Source: Spirochaetaceae bacterium (GTDB lineage: Bacteria; Spirochaetota; Spirochaetia; PWKH01). Taken from it: a DNA stretch of 8,670 bases. Positions 1 through 5,895 of the stretch are shown here, piece after piece. Where the stretch lies: contig PWNW01000336.1 of NCBI GenBank assembly GCA_003557605.1, positions 1 to 8,670 of the forward strand. Reading direction: 5' to 3'. The position numbers and the translations under genes are program-made. Positions within the stretch are counted from its first letter, which is position 1, and each line of letters opens with the position of its first letter. The notes beneath the pieces are model-generated. The model did not search any database, was not told the origin of the DNA, and saw only the letters and a list, made by a program, of their open reading frames with translations.

Positions 1-1
1 A

Positions 2-106
2 TTTTTGGAACAGTTAAGTTACAGCAAATCAAAAGGAATTCTTTTCTATGTCCAATTCTATACAGCGGACAAGCTCACTGCAACCAAAATTATTCTCTCC
101 CGATGA
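2..106 (+). CDS. Possible 3' end of a gene entering from the left
   Basis: Frame 2 is open from the window edge and ends at TGA 104-106. It gives 34 residues ending in YTADKLTATKIILSR, a mixed polar/hydrophobic composition that looks like a genuine protein C-terminus. No family is recognised from so short a piece. The competing reading is frame 1, open from base 1 to TGA 235-237, which stops only 14 bases before the hairpin at 252; its translation is rich in Cys, Gln and His and looks less protein-like. A minus-strand frame (246-58) is also open but lacks a ribosome binding site. Only the sequence to the left can decide between them. Confidence 0.33.
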   Translation, partial: FLEQLSYSKSKGILFYVQFYTADKLTATKIILSR

Positions 107-358
107 TAATCTTCCCATTTTTTCAAGAAACAAAAGGTGAACTCGAATACCTGCCGTATATTCATACCGCAAAGAGGGTATTTAGCCCTGATAAGCAATC
201 CCTCTTCCCCCGACGGTCTGTTCGACTGATGCAGTGAGGGTCTCAATAAACCCGATCTTCCAGCTGGGATCGGTTTTCTTTAAAAAAGTGAAATACATCA
301 GGTTCCTTCCTGGAACAGTGCCGTACTGGTAATGAAGAAGATCATAACGCAAGGATAT
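107..358. other. Apparent intergenic region between converging genes
   Basis: No convincing gene was found here. It holds the hairpin at 252-273 and a second weaker stem (GTTCC 302-306 with GGAAC 312-316, five-base loop) without a nearby T-tract. Open frames exist on both strands up to about 246 but lack supporting signals, so part of this stretch may still belong to the gene entering from the left. Confidence 0.4.
252..281 (+). terminator. Rho-independent terminator
   Basis: CCGATC (252-257) pairs perfectly with GATCGG (268-273) around a ten-base loop, followed directly by TTTTCTTT (274-281). The T-tract is on the + strand, so it should stop a transcript coming from the left edge. Read on the minus strand the stem is followed only by GTTTATTG, so it would be a weak terminator for the minus gene ending at 359. 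Confidence 0.65.
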
Positions 359-2083
359 TCAATTACCGGGATCATACCCGATAAATTCCACGTGAGGCAG
401 CAGAATAAACCCGTCATAGTGCCGTTTTACCGGATAGTTAAGCTGATTATAATGATAATTCACTTCAATGTTATGGTTCAAAAACACTTCATCGTCTAAA
501 GACAGAAAGACCAGTTTATCTCCTGCCAGCTTCGACATCAGCAGGAACAGCTCGTCGGGGGAAGATCTTTCCTCCAACGAGAAGCTCCTGATCTCATTTC
601 TCATTCTCATGGTTCCCTGAGCCGGCACTGCAACGAGAGAATACACATTCCCTCCGGTCAGCGGATGGTCTGAATCTGCTAGATACTCTGCCAGCCATTG
701 TTTTGGGGTACCGAAGCGGTACTCCTTCTGAGCATGATATGAACCAGTATTTATTACTGCCCTGCCTTCCCTCTGTATATACCTGTCTGCCAGGTCCTTC
801 ATCACTTCTTCTCGGAACCGTTCCCTGAACCCGAACAAGCCAGGGATGCTTCGCACACCATGAGAGCGTAATTCCGCATAGACCATATCTGCTAAAACCG
901 CCCACTGTGCTTCTCCCAAATCTGCTATGTACTGTGACTGATGATCCTGCAGGTCATTCTGCAGCCTCCTCAGCTGACTTCCGTACCTTCCCCCGGAATT
1001 GATGCTTTCAAAAAAATCATATAGGAGACCCTCACCATTATGTATGCGGACAAAGGCCTCCAAACTGTTGAGGAATATGTCCTTATTCCAGTTGATATCA
1101 AGGGCTTTCACCTGAAACCCTTCACCCTCCGGCAGACCTGAGTTGAATTTTCTGACTCCTTCCAGAATGACTCCATAATGTCTTTCCATTCTCTCCAGCA
1201 GTCGAAAAGGTTCAGACCGTTGCACGTAATCATTTAGAATCCAGCTCTCTGCCTGATGCCACTCAATAACAACATACCGGAACCCTTCTTCATAGAGGCC
1301 TGGAAGCAATGAAACAAAAAGTTCCTGATGTCCGGAGATATCATGATACTCGCCGATTATTAGAACGTCATACCTTCCCAGAAGGGCAGGAATCTCAGGG
1401 GGGATTTCATCCGAAAAGACAACTGCATCCCTGCCGACAACCTCCGCTAGTGTATCTCTGTTCACGGGTTTTAGGGGATCTGGTGCAAAAAAGAATAGAA
1501 ACAGCAGCAGCATTATTGAAAAAACAACTGCAAGCTTTCTGCTGTTTTTGTGTATTCCGACAAACAGAACCCCAGTTACTGCACCAGCGACGGGAGAATA
1601 TAACACTTCAGGCGGCACCAATCTAAAGAATGCCGCAGCCGTTACTAGTATGATCAGCGCTGCGGGGATCAAAATATTCGGCATGGAAAACGGCAGTTCC
1701 CGCTTCCAGGGATCTGCGAAGTGGTAATAAAAAATCAGGGCAGCAGCTCCGGCTTGAAACCCAATTCCCTCACCTCCGCGCACCAGCAGGGTGATCCCGC
1801 CGGTGAAGACAGCTGCCAGAACGAGAGAAAGGAACCTCCATAAACCAATAGACCGTTCAATATGCATGCCTACCCATACAAGGATGACCATATTTATACC
1901 AAAGTGAATCCATTCGGTATGAACAAACCCATAGGTAAAAACCCCGTACCATCTGCAAGGTAATTCAGCAGCATCAAAGGCCAGAAACCTGGTGCTCCCA
2001 GGACCGGCCATCCTTGCGGTAAAAAACAGGATGGCCGATATGGCTAGAAACAGCGCACTTATTGGATTCTTCCTTAACACCAT
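359..2083 (-). CDS. Pseudo-rhomboid membrane domain fused to a Tiki/ChaN-like domain
   Basis: The protein has 574 residues. Residues 1-200 form about seven hydrophobic segments with the rhomboid layout. H55, H60 and N64 in TYGFVHTEWIHFGIN match the TM2 motif, and IERSIG (75-80) matches the loop that follows. The TM4 GxSG site reads FQAG, so the nucleophile is A111. The TM6 HxxGxxxG site reads PVAGAVTG, so the histidine is P164. Rhomboid proteolysis should therefore be lost. Residues 235-490 resemble the Tiki superfamily (Tiki, TraB/PrgY, GumN, ChaN): GEYH at 244-247, a conserved Glu in VIEWH (E274), and a second GxxH, GSYH, at 447-450. These are the residues expected to bind metal or ligand. 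With the N-terminus inside and seven helices, the Tiki domain should face the periplasm. ATG 2081-2083 is used; GGAGG (2099-2103) lies 15 bases upstream, a long spacing. It is the last gene of the minus block, 56 bases after the 152-residue gene. The domain calls are by motif and the function is unknown. Confidence 0.85.
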   Translation of the reverse strand: MVLRKNPISALFLAISAILFFTARMAGPGSTRFLAFDAAELPCRWYGVFTYGFVHTEWIHFGINMVILVWVGMHIERSIGLWRFLSLVLAAVFTGGITLLVRGGEGIGFQAGAAALIFYYHFADPWKRELPFSMPNILIPAALIILVTAAAFFRLVPPEVLYSPVAGAVTGVLFVGIHKNSRKLAVVFSIMLLLFLFFFAPDPLKPVNRDTLAEVVGRDAVVFSDEIPPEIPALLGRYDVLIIGEYHDISGHQELFVSLLPGLYEEGFRYVVIEWHQAESWILNDYVQRSEPFRLLERMERHYGVILEGVRKFNSGLPEGEGFQVKALDINWNKDIFLNSLEAFVRIHNGEGLLYDFFESINSGGRYGSQLRRLQNDLQDHQSQYIADLGEAQWAVLADMVYAELRSHGVRSIPGLFGFRERFREEVMKDLADRYIQREGRAVINTGSYHAQKEYRFGTPKQWLAEYLADSDHPLTGGNVYSLVAVPAQGTMRMRNEIRSFSLEERSSPDELFLLMSKLAGDKLVFLSLDDEVFLNHNIEVNYHYNQLNYPVKRHYDGFILLPHVEFIGYDPGN

Positions 2084-2139
2084 AATTTGGTTATTGTGCC
2101 TCCACTCTCTGCGGTTCCATACAAGGATCTAAACCCATC

Positions 2140-2598
2140 TTAAAACAGCAGGTAACTCACCGCAACAGCAAAAAGCAATGGATACAATGTCATCTCAAGC
2201 TGAAACGTAAAAAACGATCCCCTTTGGATGTAGCGTTTCCTCATATACACGAGCCCCTCCAGATTATCAGGACCGGGAGAAACACACGCTAAATGGTGGT
2301 AGATGAACATCAGTCCTGCGATAAACAGAATCCGTACAATTAACGAAAGCTCGCCCAAGGGCCCTAATATCGGGTACAGCACAATGGACATAAGCAGGCC
2401 TCTTGCTGCCTGGGCAGGAAAAATCCATTTCGCCACATGTTTCTTTTCTTCGCCCTCAGTCACATCCCTGTGATAATCCATGACTCTGGATGTTCCTTCA
2501 TAGGTGCTGCTGCAGACCTTCAACGCAATTAACCCAGCAATGAAATACGCAGCTATATGGATCACCGTGAACCATACACTAAATAACACATAAGTCAT
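2140..2598 (-). CDS. Four-helix integral membrane protein, unrecognised
   Basis: The protein has 152 residues with four likely membrane segments, at about 4-27, 65-80, 84-104 and 129-152. A charged loop (about 40-57, DYHRDVTEGEEKKH) lies between helices 1 and 2. A second polar loop (105-127) carries PGPDNLEG and a basic MRKRYIQR stretch. The pair HH (101-102) at the end of helix 3 is a candidate functional site, but no family is recognised. The start ATG 2596-2598 is preceded by GAGGAGG with good spacing. The gene lies directly upstream of the pseudo-rhomboid/Tiki gene on the same strand, so the two are probably co-transcribed and may act together in the membrane. No terminator was seen between it and the small genes upstream, although about 100 bases separate them. 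Confidence 0.8.
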   Translation of the reverse strand: MTYVLFSVWFTVIHIAAYFIAGLIALKVCSSTYEGTSRVMDYHRDVTEGEEKKHVAKWIFPAQAARGLLMSIVLYPILGPLGELSLIVRILFIAGLMFIYHHLACVSPGPDNLEGLVYMRKRYIQRGSFFTFQLEMTLYPLLFAVAVSYLLF

Positions 2599-2701
2599 TT
2601 GATTTCCTCCTCTAATATATATGTTCTCTTATAATAAAGCCTCATGGATCTTTAGAAACTTGTCAGCACTCTGGTACAGGAAAACTCAAACGCTGCCGGA
2701 T

Positions 2702-2881
2702 TCATCGTAAAGAAAGATAATTTACTATCTGTTCAAAACACTGCTCTCTCCCCTGCTCTGAATTTACTTGAGTGCAGTGGTTTGTATCCTTTGCAGATGA
2801 ACACGACACAGACTCTGCAGGCTGGAATGTTCTGCTTAACGTTTCCAGACTTCCCGCTTTGGTCAATTGCTGTTCACTCAT
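2702..2881 (-). CDS. Small Cys-containing hypothetical protein (59 aa)
   Basis: The ORF starts at ATG 2879-2881 and encodes 59 residues beginning MSEQQLTKAGSLETL, rich in Ser, Gln and Glu, with cysteines in SCSS, HC and QC. Its start overlaps the end of the upstream ORF as ATGAGTGA (8 bases), typical of translational coupling. A strong ribosome binding site (AGGGAGGAG) lies about 4 bases upstream, inside the previous gene. No signal peptide, membrane segment or known motif is visible. The start signals favour a real gene; the low-complexity, unfamiliar sequence argues for caution. Confidence 0.5.
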   Translation of the reverse strand: MSEQQLTKAGSLETLSRTFQPAESVSCSSAKDTNHCTQVNSEQGREQCFEQIVNYLSLR

Positions 2882-3137
2882 TGATCTCCTCCCTGCGTAA
2901 TTCCAGCAGATAAAACGCTTCTCCCGCATCCTTGAGATACCTGCAGATCATCTCATCAGCACATGGATGGATGATGCCTGCGTTCACCATCATCGCCAGT
3001 CCATACCTGAAGATAAGAAAATTCCGAATACGCCCGGTCCGTGTATCTTTTGAGATTCCACAAAATGTTCTGTCAGCAATCCCTTCATAATCAAACTCCT
3101 CAGAAAATGAATCCCGCAAATTCACCGCATCCTCCAA
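2874..3137 (-). CDS. Small cytoplasmic hypothetical protein, probably missing its true N-terminus
   Basis: This frame ends at TGA 2874-2876. It can be read from TTG 3135-3137 (87 residues), but no ribosome binding site precedes that codon, and the frame stays open and protein-like for twelve more codons up to a TAA at 3174-3176 (ADISDLEDAVNLRDSF...). The protein looks alpha-helical and soluble, acidic at the N-terminus, with a Cys-containing centre (TFCGISKD) and a C-terminal helix ending LLELRREEINE. No family is recognised. The 3' end is coupled to the 59-codon gene by an 8-base overlap. The most natural reading is that translation begins at ATG 3239-3241 in another frame and that a -1 shift near 3165-3175 joins the two. 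That shift could be a mutation, a sequencing error or a programmed event. Confidence 0.55.
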   Translation of the reverse strand: MEDAVNLRDSFSEEFDYEGIADRTFCGISKDTRTGRIRNFLIFRYGLAMMVNAGIIHPCADEMICRYLKDAGEAFYLLELRREEINE

Positions 3138-3241
3138 ATCAGAAATGTCAGCTCTGGAACAGAACCCTGAAAATTATGAAGCGGTTTTTTCCATGCAGCA
3201 AGGATGACCTGTTCTTCTTTGAAACTCATCAGCAAGATCAT
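3122..3241 (-). CDS. Short leader ORF, likely the N-terminal part of the frameshifted gene
   Basis: ATG 3239-3241 is preceded by GGAGG (3246-3250) four bases away and lies about 40 bases downstream of a strong promoter, so translation very probably starts here. The frame encodes 39 residues (MILLMSFKEEQVILAAW...) and ends at TGA 3122-3124, overlapping the 87-codon ORF in another frame. The first 24 residues look like an ordinary amphipathic helix; the last dozen (ELTFLIWRMR) look like out-of-frame translation, while the -1 frame over the same bases reads well. A true leader peptide is the alternative. Confidence 0.45.
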   Translation of the reverse strand: MILLMSFKEEQVILAAWKKPLHNFQGSVPELTFLIWRMR

Positions 3242-3245
3242 GGTG

Positions 3246-3250
3246 CCTCC
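3246..3250 (-). promoter_or_regulatory. Ribosome binding site that sets the 3241 start
   Basis: GGAGG on the minus strand lies four bases before ATG 3241-3239. It decides that translation starts in the short frame and not in the downstream frame at TTG 3137, which has no such site. Confidence 0.6.
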
Positions 3251-3251
3251 G

Positions 3252-3272
3252 TAACAAATACAACATTTGTTA
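3252..3272. repeat. Inverted repeat, probable operator
   Basis: TAACAAAT (3252-3259) and ATTTGTTA (3265-3272) are perfect 8-base arms around ACAAC. The site lies in the 5' leader of the minus-strand small genes, just upstream of their ribosome binding site. The size and symmetry suit a dimeric winged-helix repressor such as a MarR-type protein, but that assignment is inference. Confidence 0.6.
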
Positions 3273-3277
3273 TATCT

Positions 3278-3312
3278 AATAACAATAGTTATTGTAAATA
3301 ACATTAGTTATT
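3278..3312. repeat. Tandem pair of 16-bp palindromes, probable operators
   Basis: Two copies of AATAAC-N4-GTTATT occur at 3278-3293 and 3297-3312, 19 bases apart start to start. Only the central four bases differ (AATA and ATTA). An overlapping dyad ACAATA-GT-TATTGT occupies 3282-3295. One copy lies in the promoter spacer and the other covers the -10 element and the probable transcription start, the classic position for a repressor. Confidence 0.65.
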
Positions 3313-3319
3313 ATGTCAA
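3291..3319 (-). promoter_or_regulatory. Strong sigma-70-type promoter for the minus-strand block
   Basis: Read on the minus strand, the -35 TTGACA (3319-3314, perfect consensus) is followed after 17 bases by the -10 TACAAT (3296-3291, five of six). Transcription should start near 3284, giving a leader of about 40 bases before ATG 3241. The palindromes at 3252-3312 overlap it, so expression is probably repressed by a DNA-binding protein. Confidence 0.75.
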
Positions 3320-3578
3320 TGCTTTATTTTTCCTTTTTTCAGGAATTCTCTGGAAGCAGAGAAATTTTTCCTATTCACTGGAAGTTCAATGAGGTAAACA
3401 TCCATAGGCTTTGTTTAATATGTATACTTGGAAGCTCAATTCCTACTGGGCTGTGCTGGACATTTGGTATAGAATCTCTACGTTACATCAAACTCACCCT
3501 TCTGATGTCTATTGAACTGCCGATATGCATTCCACATCAATGGGCTGGGTTCATGTTAATCAATGCGGATTAAGTATT
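3320..3578. other. Upstream region of the AbrB-family gene
   Basis: No convincing gene is present; an 86-codon + strand frame covers it but has no ribosome binding site and an implausible translation. A hairpin TTCTCT (3346-3351) / AGAGAA (3358-3363), followed by ATTTTT on the + strand, could be a weak terminator or attenuator. A possible -10 (TATACT, 3423-3428) has no matching -35, so the promoter of the transporter gene is not identified. Confidence 0.4.
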
Positions 3579-4646
3579 ATGTCAAATGCTGTTTTGCCCA
3601 TACTATACTCTTTTGTTCTAGCCGGAATCGGATGGAAGTTTGCAGTAATGGTAAAAATGCCTGCTCCGGCTATGATCGGTCCTATGCTCATCATTGCCGT
3701 CGCAGCAACAGCGGGGGTTCCTCAGATGCAAATGGACCCGCTGCTGAGAATTGGGATTCAATCTATCATCGGCGGATACCTTGGTCGAAGGATTAACAGG
3801 ACCTCTGTACGTTCGCTCATGAAGCTCACACCGGCAATTGCCTTGACCACAATGTGGTATGTTACTGCTACAGGAATAATTGGATGGCTAGTTGCCCGGT
3901 GGGCTTTCGTTGATTTAGGATCAGCATATTTAGCAACAGCCCCAGGCGGTGTTACTGAGATGACAGCTCTTGCTATTACCTCCGGAGTTGATGTGGCATT
4001 CGTGGCTGCATTTCAGACCCTGCGGATTATGTTGTCAAATTTGTTCATGCCCATTATTGCGCGATGGACTCCCGTTCCTCCGCGCACTTCCAGTGAATCC
4101 GAGTGTTCCCGAACTGATAATACGTTTCATCCGTCAGACAGCAGTTCCCAATCCGGAAGATCCCTTCCTTGGATCGGTACAGTACTGGGAGGACTGACGG
4201 GCAGCGCAGTTTTTACTCTCCTCAGCATACCAGCAGGCGGCATTCTGGGATCATTGACCGTCACTTCCATACTTCAGTTACAGGGTATTGAGACCGCACC
4301 TGTACCGAAACCTGTACTTTCGGGTATGTACATGATGCTCGGCATTTCTGTTGGTGCTTCGTTCAGTATGGATGCTTTTGTCAAACTCCAGGGATCTCTT
4401 TGGATCCTGGCAGGAGCAACCCTGGCAACACTGGCAAGCAGCATTGTTCTTTCTTTTGTCGTTAAGTCGGTAATGAAACTGGACCTTCGAACCTCACTGC
4501 TTGCCTGCTCTCCCGGGGGACTTTCCATGATGGCAGTTGTTGCAGAAGAAACTGGAGCTCAGTCGGTTGTGGTAAGCATGCTTCATTTGGTGAGGATTGT
4601 GTGGATCGTAATCACCATGCCGTTTTTTATGATGATAGTGCTGTAG
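3579..4646 (+). CDS. AbrB-family integral membrane transporter
   Basis: The protein has 355 residues from ATG 3579 and matches the gammaproteobacterial-type AbrB membrane family (Pfam AbrB, sometimes annotated as a putative ammonia monooxygenase). It is unrelated to the Bacillus transition-state regulator AbrB. The family is an internal duplication, and both halves are visible: residues 120-159 carry ATAPGGVTEMTALA followed by a helix ending QTLRI, and residues 309-341 carry ACSPGGLSMMAVVA followed by a helix ending HLVRI. Each half is a bundle of hydrophobic helices. The halves are joined by an unusual hydrophilic Ser-rich linker at about 164-195. The substrate is unknown. An in-frame ATG at 3525 would add 18 polar residues; 3579 fits the family length and puts the first helix at the N-terminus, although neither start has a good ribosome binding site. 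The gene converges with the repeat-protein gene, with 33 bases between them. Confidence 0.9.
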   Translation: MSNAVLPILYSFVLAGIGWKFAVMVKMPAPAMIGPMLIIAVAATAGVPQMQMDPLLRIGIQSIIGGYLGRRINRTSVRSLMKLTPAIALTTMWYVTATGIIGWLVARWAFVDLGSAYLATAPGGVTEMTALAITSGVDVAFVAAFQTLRIMLSNLFMPIIARWTPVPPRTSSESECSRTDNTFHPSDSSSQSGRSLPWIGTVLGGLTGSAVFTLLSIPAGGILGSLTVTSILQLQGIETAPVPKPVLSGMYMMLGISVGASFSMDAFVKLQGSLWILAGATLATLASSIVLSFVVKSVMKLDLRTSLLACSPGGLSMMAVVAEETGAQSVVVSMLHLVRIVWIVITMPFFMMIVL

Positions 4647-4679
4647 CAGGCCTAGTACGGCAAATCGTTTAAGTTTACA

Positions 4680-5708
4680 TCACCTGCGGGGACACGGAGC
4701 GTTGGACAAACCGTCCCACCCGTTCCATGTACCAGTGGGTTCATCACTGCCGAAGCCCCAAGTTCCGGTGAACGCAGAAAAATCATCAGAAAATACAAAC
4801 CGTATTCTTCCTGATCCGTTGTCCTGATGCCACCAGCCGTTCAGTTCCAATCCGGTCAGCACACCCTCAAGCCTCCCGTTTCGATACTCATAGGCGCCAG
4901 CTACCTGATTACCTTCCTGATGAAAGGTCACTTCACCAAAATCAGAAGCATAGTACCTCGATATGCACTGTTCTTCAGCAGGAGCTGCACTGATACGAGT
5001 GCCGTTCCATGCACCTGAAGGTTCATCACTTCCGTAACCCCAAGTTCCGGTGAACGCAGAAAAATCATCGGAGAAAACAAACCGTATTCTCCCTGATCCG
5101 TTGTCCTGATGCCACCAGCCGGTCAGCTCCGATCCGGTCAGCACACCCTCAATTCTCCCGTTTCGATACTCATAGGTACCAACTGCCTGATCACCCTTCA
5201 GCTGAAAGGAGATATCTCCAAAATCAGAAGCGTAGATGCTTGATACAGAAACTGCCTGTACAGGATCCTTTGGTTGAGTGTGCAGGACAGGCATGGAACT
5301 TGTACGTGTGCCGTTCCAGCCGTAAGCCGGCTCTTCTTCTCCGTATCCCCAGTATCCAGTAAACTCGCTGAAATCAGAAGTGAAATAAAACCTGATCCTT
5401 CCTGATCCGCTTGTCTGACGCCACCACCCGGTCATTGCCGAATCAGTAAGAACAGCCTCAATCTTTCCATTCCCATGTGCATATTCACCGGTAACATTTC
5501 GCCCCTGAATATGGAGTATCATCTCTCCCCATTCAGTCTCATAGGTATATGAAACTGAATGCACAGACGAAGTTTTCTCCTGGATAACTGAACTTATACC
5601 TCCATGTTCAGTTTCAAGACCTGCAGCGGACATCAGCACCGCACAGCTTCCAAATAAGATTACCGCCATCGCACAAAAAACACTAAAAAACGATGTATGT
5701 GTTCTCAT
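4680..5708 (-). CDS. Exported protein with three tandem beta-rich repeats
   Basis: The protein has 342 residues. An N-terminal hydrophobic segment (about 7-30) is a signal peptide. It could be cut by signal peptidase I near SAAG-LE, or be a relaxed spirochaetal lipobox, FGSC with C22. The rest is three repeats of about 82 residues at 53-135, 157-238 and 251-332, with linkers of 21 and 12 residues. Each repeat contains G-x-YE(Y)-x-NG-(K/R)-(I/L)-E-x-VLT, then GWW, GSGRIRF, DFS-x-FTG-x-WG and a closing WNG. The alternating polar/hydrophobic pattern and many Gly/Trp/Tyr suggest a small beta-sheet domain that may bind a surface polymer or ligand. I do not recognise a named family. Repeats 2 and 3 share an identical 28-residue block (197-224 and 291-318); repeat 1 has diverged. 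No clear ribosome binding site precedes the ATG. Confidence 0.85.
   Translation of the reverse strand: MRTHTSFFSVFCAMAVILFGSCAVLMSAAGLETEHGGISSVIQEKTSSVHSVSYTYETEWGEMILHIQGRNVTGEYAHGNGKIEAVLTDSAMTGWWRQTSGSGRIRFYFTSDFSEFTGYWGYGEEEPAYGWNGTRTSSMPVLHTQPKDPVQAVSVSSIYASDFGDISFQLKGDQAVGTYEYRNGRIEGVLTGSELTGWWHQDNGSGRIRFVFSDDFSAFTGTWGYGSDEPSGAWNGTRISAAPAEEQCISRYYASDFGEVTFHQEGNQVAGAYEYRNGRLEGVLTGLELNGWWHQDNGSGRIRFVFSDDFSAFTGTWGFGSDEPTGTWNGWDGLSNAPCPRR
4713..5552 (-). repeat. Three in-frame coding repeats of about 246-249 bp
   Basis: Units lie at 5552-5304, 5240-4995 and 4958-4713. The last two are nearly identical in DNA over 5120-5037 and 4838-4755, with about five differences in 84 bases by eye. That implies a recent duplication or continuing gene conversion. 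The first unit matches mainly at protein level. Confidence 0.8.
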
Positions 5709-5714
5709 AATTAC

Positions 5715-5755
5715 GGTATAGATCCATCATATCTATAAGTCAAGAAGCAAATCAA
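5715..5755 (-). promoter_or_regulatory. Promoter of the repeat-protein gene, with overlapping dyad
   Basis: Two overlapping candidates exist on the minus strand. One is TTGATT (5755-5750), 17 bases, TATGAT (5732-5727); the other is TTGACT (5743-5738), 17 bases, TATACC (5720-5715). The first would start near 5720 with a leader of about 12 bases, the second almost on the ATG at 5708. A perfect inverted repeat TATAGAT (5717-5723) / ATCTATA (5731-5737) with a 7-base centre overlaps both and may be an operator. Confidence 0.5.
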
Positions 5756-5895
5756 TTCAGCACTTCATGATTCAATATTTTTTTAGGTTCTCCTTCCCTC
5801 GCATTTCCTAATGCGGTTGCTGAGAGTTCCTTTAAACAGCAAGAATTAAGATCAGCTGCATGGAGAAATGAATGCATAGCCGTGTATTTTCTGCA
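5756..5895. other. Intergenic region after the 172-residue lipoprotein gene
   Basis: No gene was seen. Small stems occur at CGCATT/AATGCG (5800-5805 with 5810-5815) and TTGCTG/CAGCAA (5817-5822 with 5837-5842), but neither is followed by a T-tract in the minus direction, so no certain terminator of the lipoprotein operon can be named. Confidence 0.4.

Noticed and set aside
58..246. Minus-strand 62-codon frame
   Set aside because: No ribosome binding site and no recognisable composition; it overlaps a more plausible + strand gene end.
2874..3241. A toxin-antitoxin label for the small overlapping ORFs
   Set aside because: Layout and operators fit, but neither protein shows any motif of a known toxin or antitoxin family.
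3313..3573. 86-codon + strand frame upstream of the AbrB-family gene
   Set aside because: Its start lies in the promoter of the minus block, it has no ribosome binding site, and its translation is rich in rare residues; probably a chance open frame.
3525..3578. Longer start for the AbrB-family transporter
   Set aside because: It adds 18 polar residues before the first helix with no better ribosome binding site; 3579 fits the family length.
4647..4679. Bidirectional terminator between the converging genes
   Set aside because: Only short chance palindromes (AGGCCT, CTAG) and no stem with a T-tract in these 33 bases.
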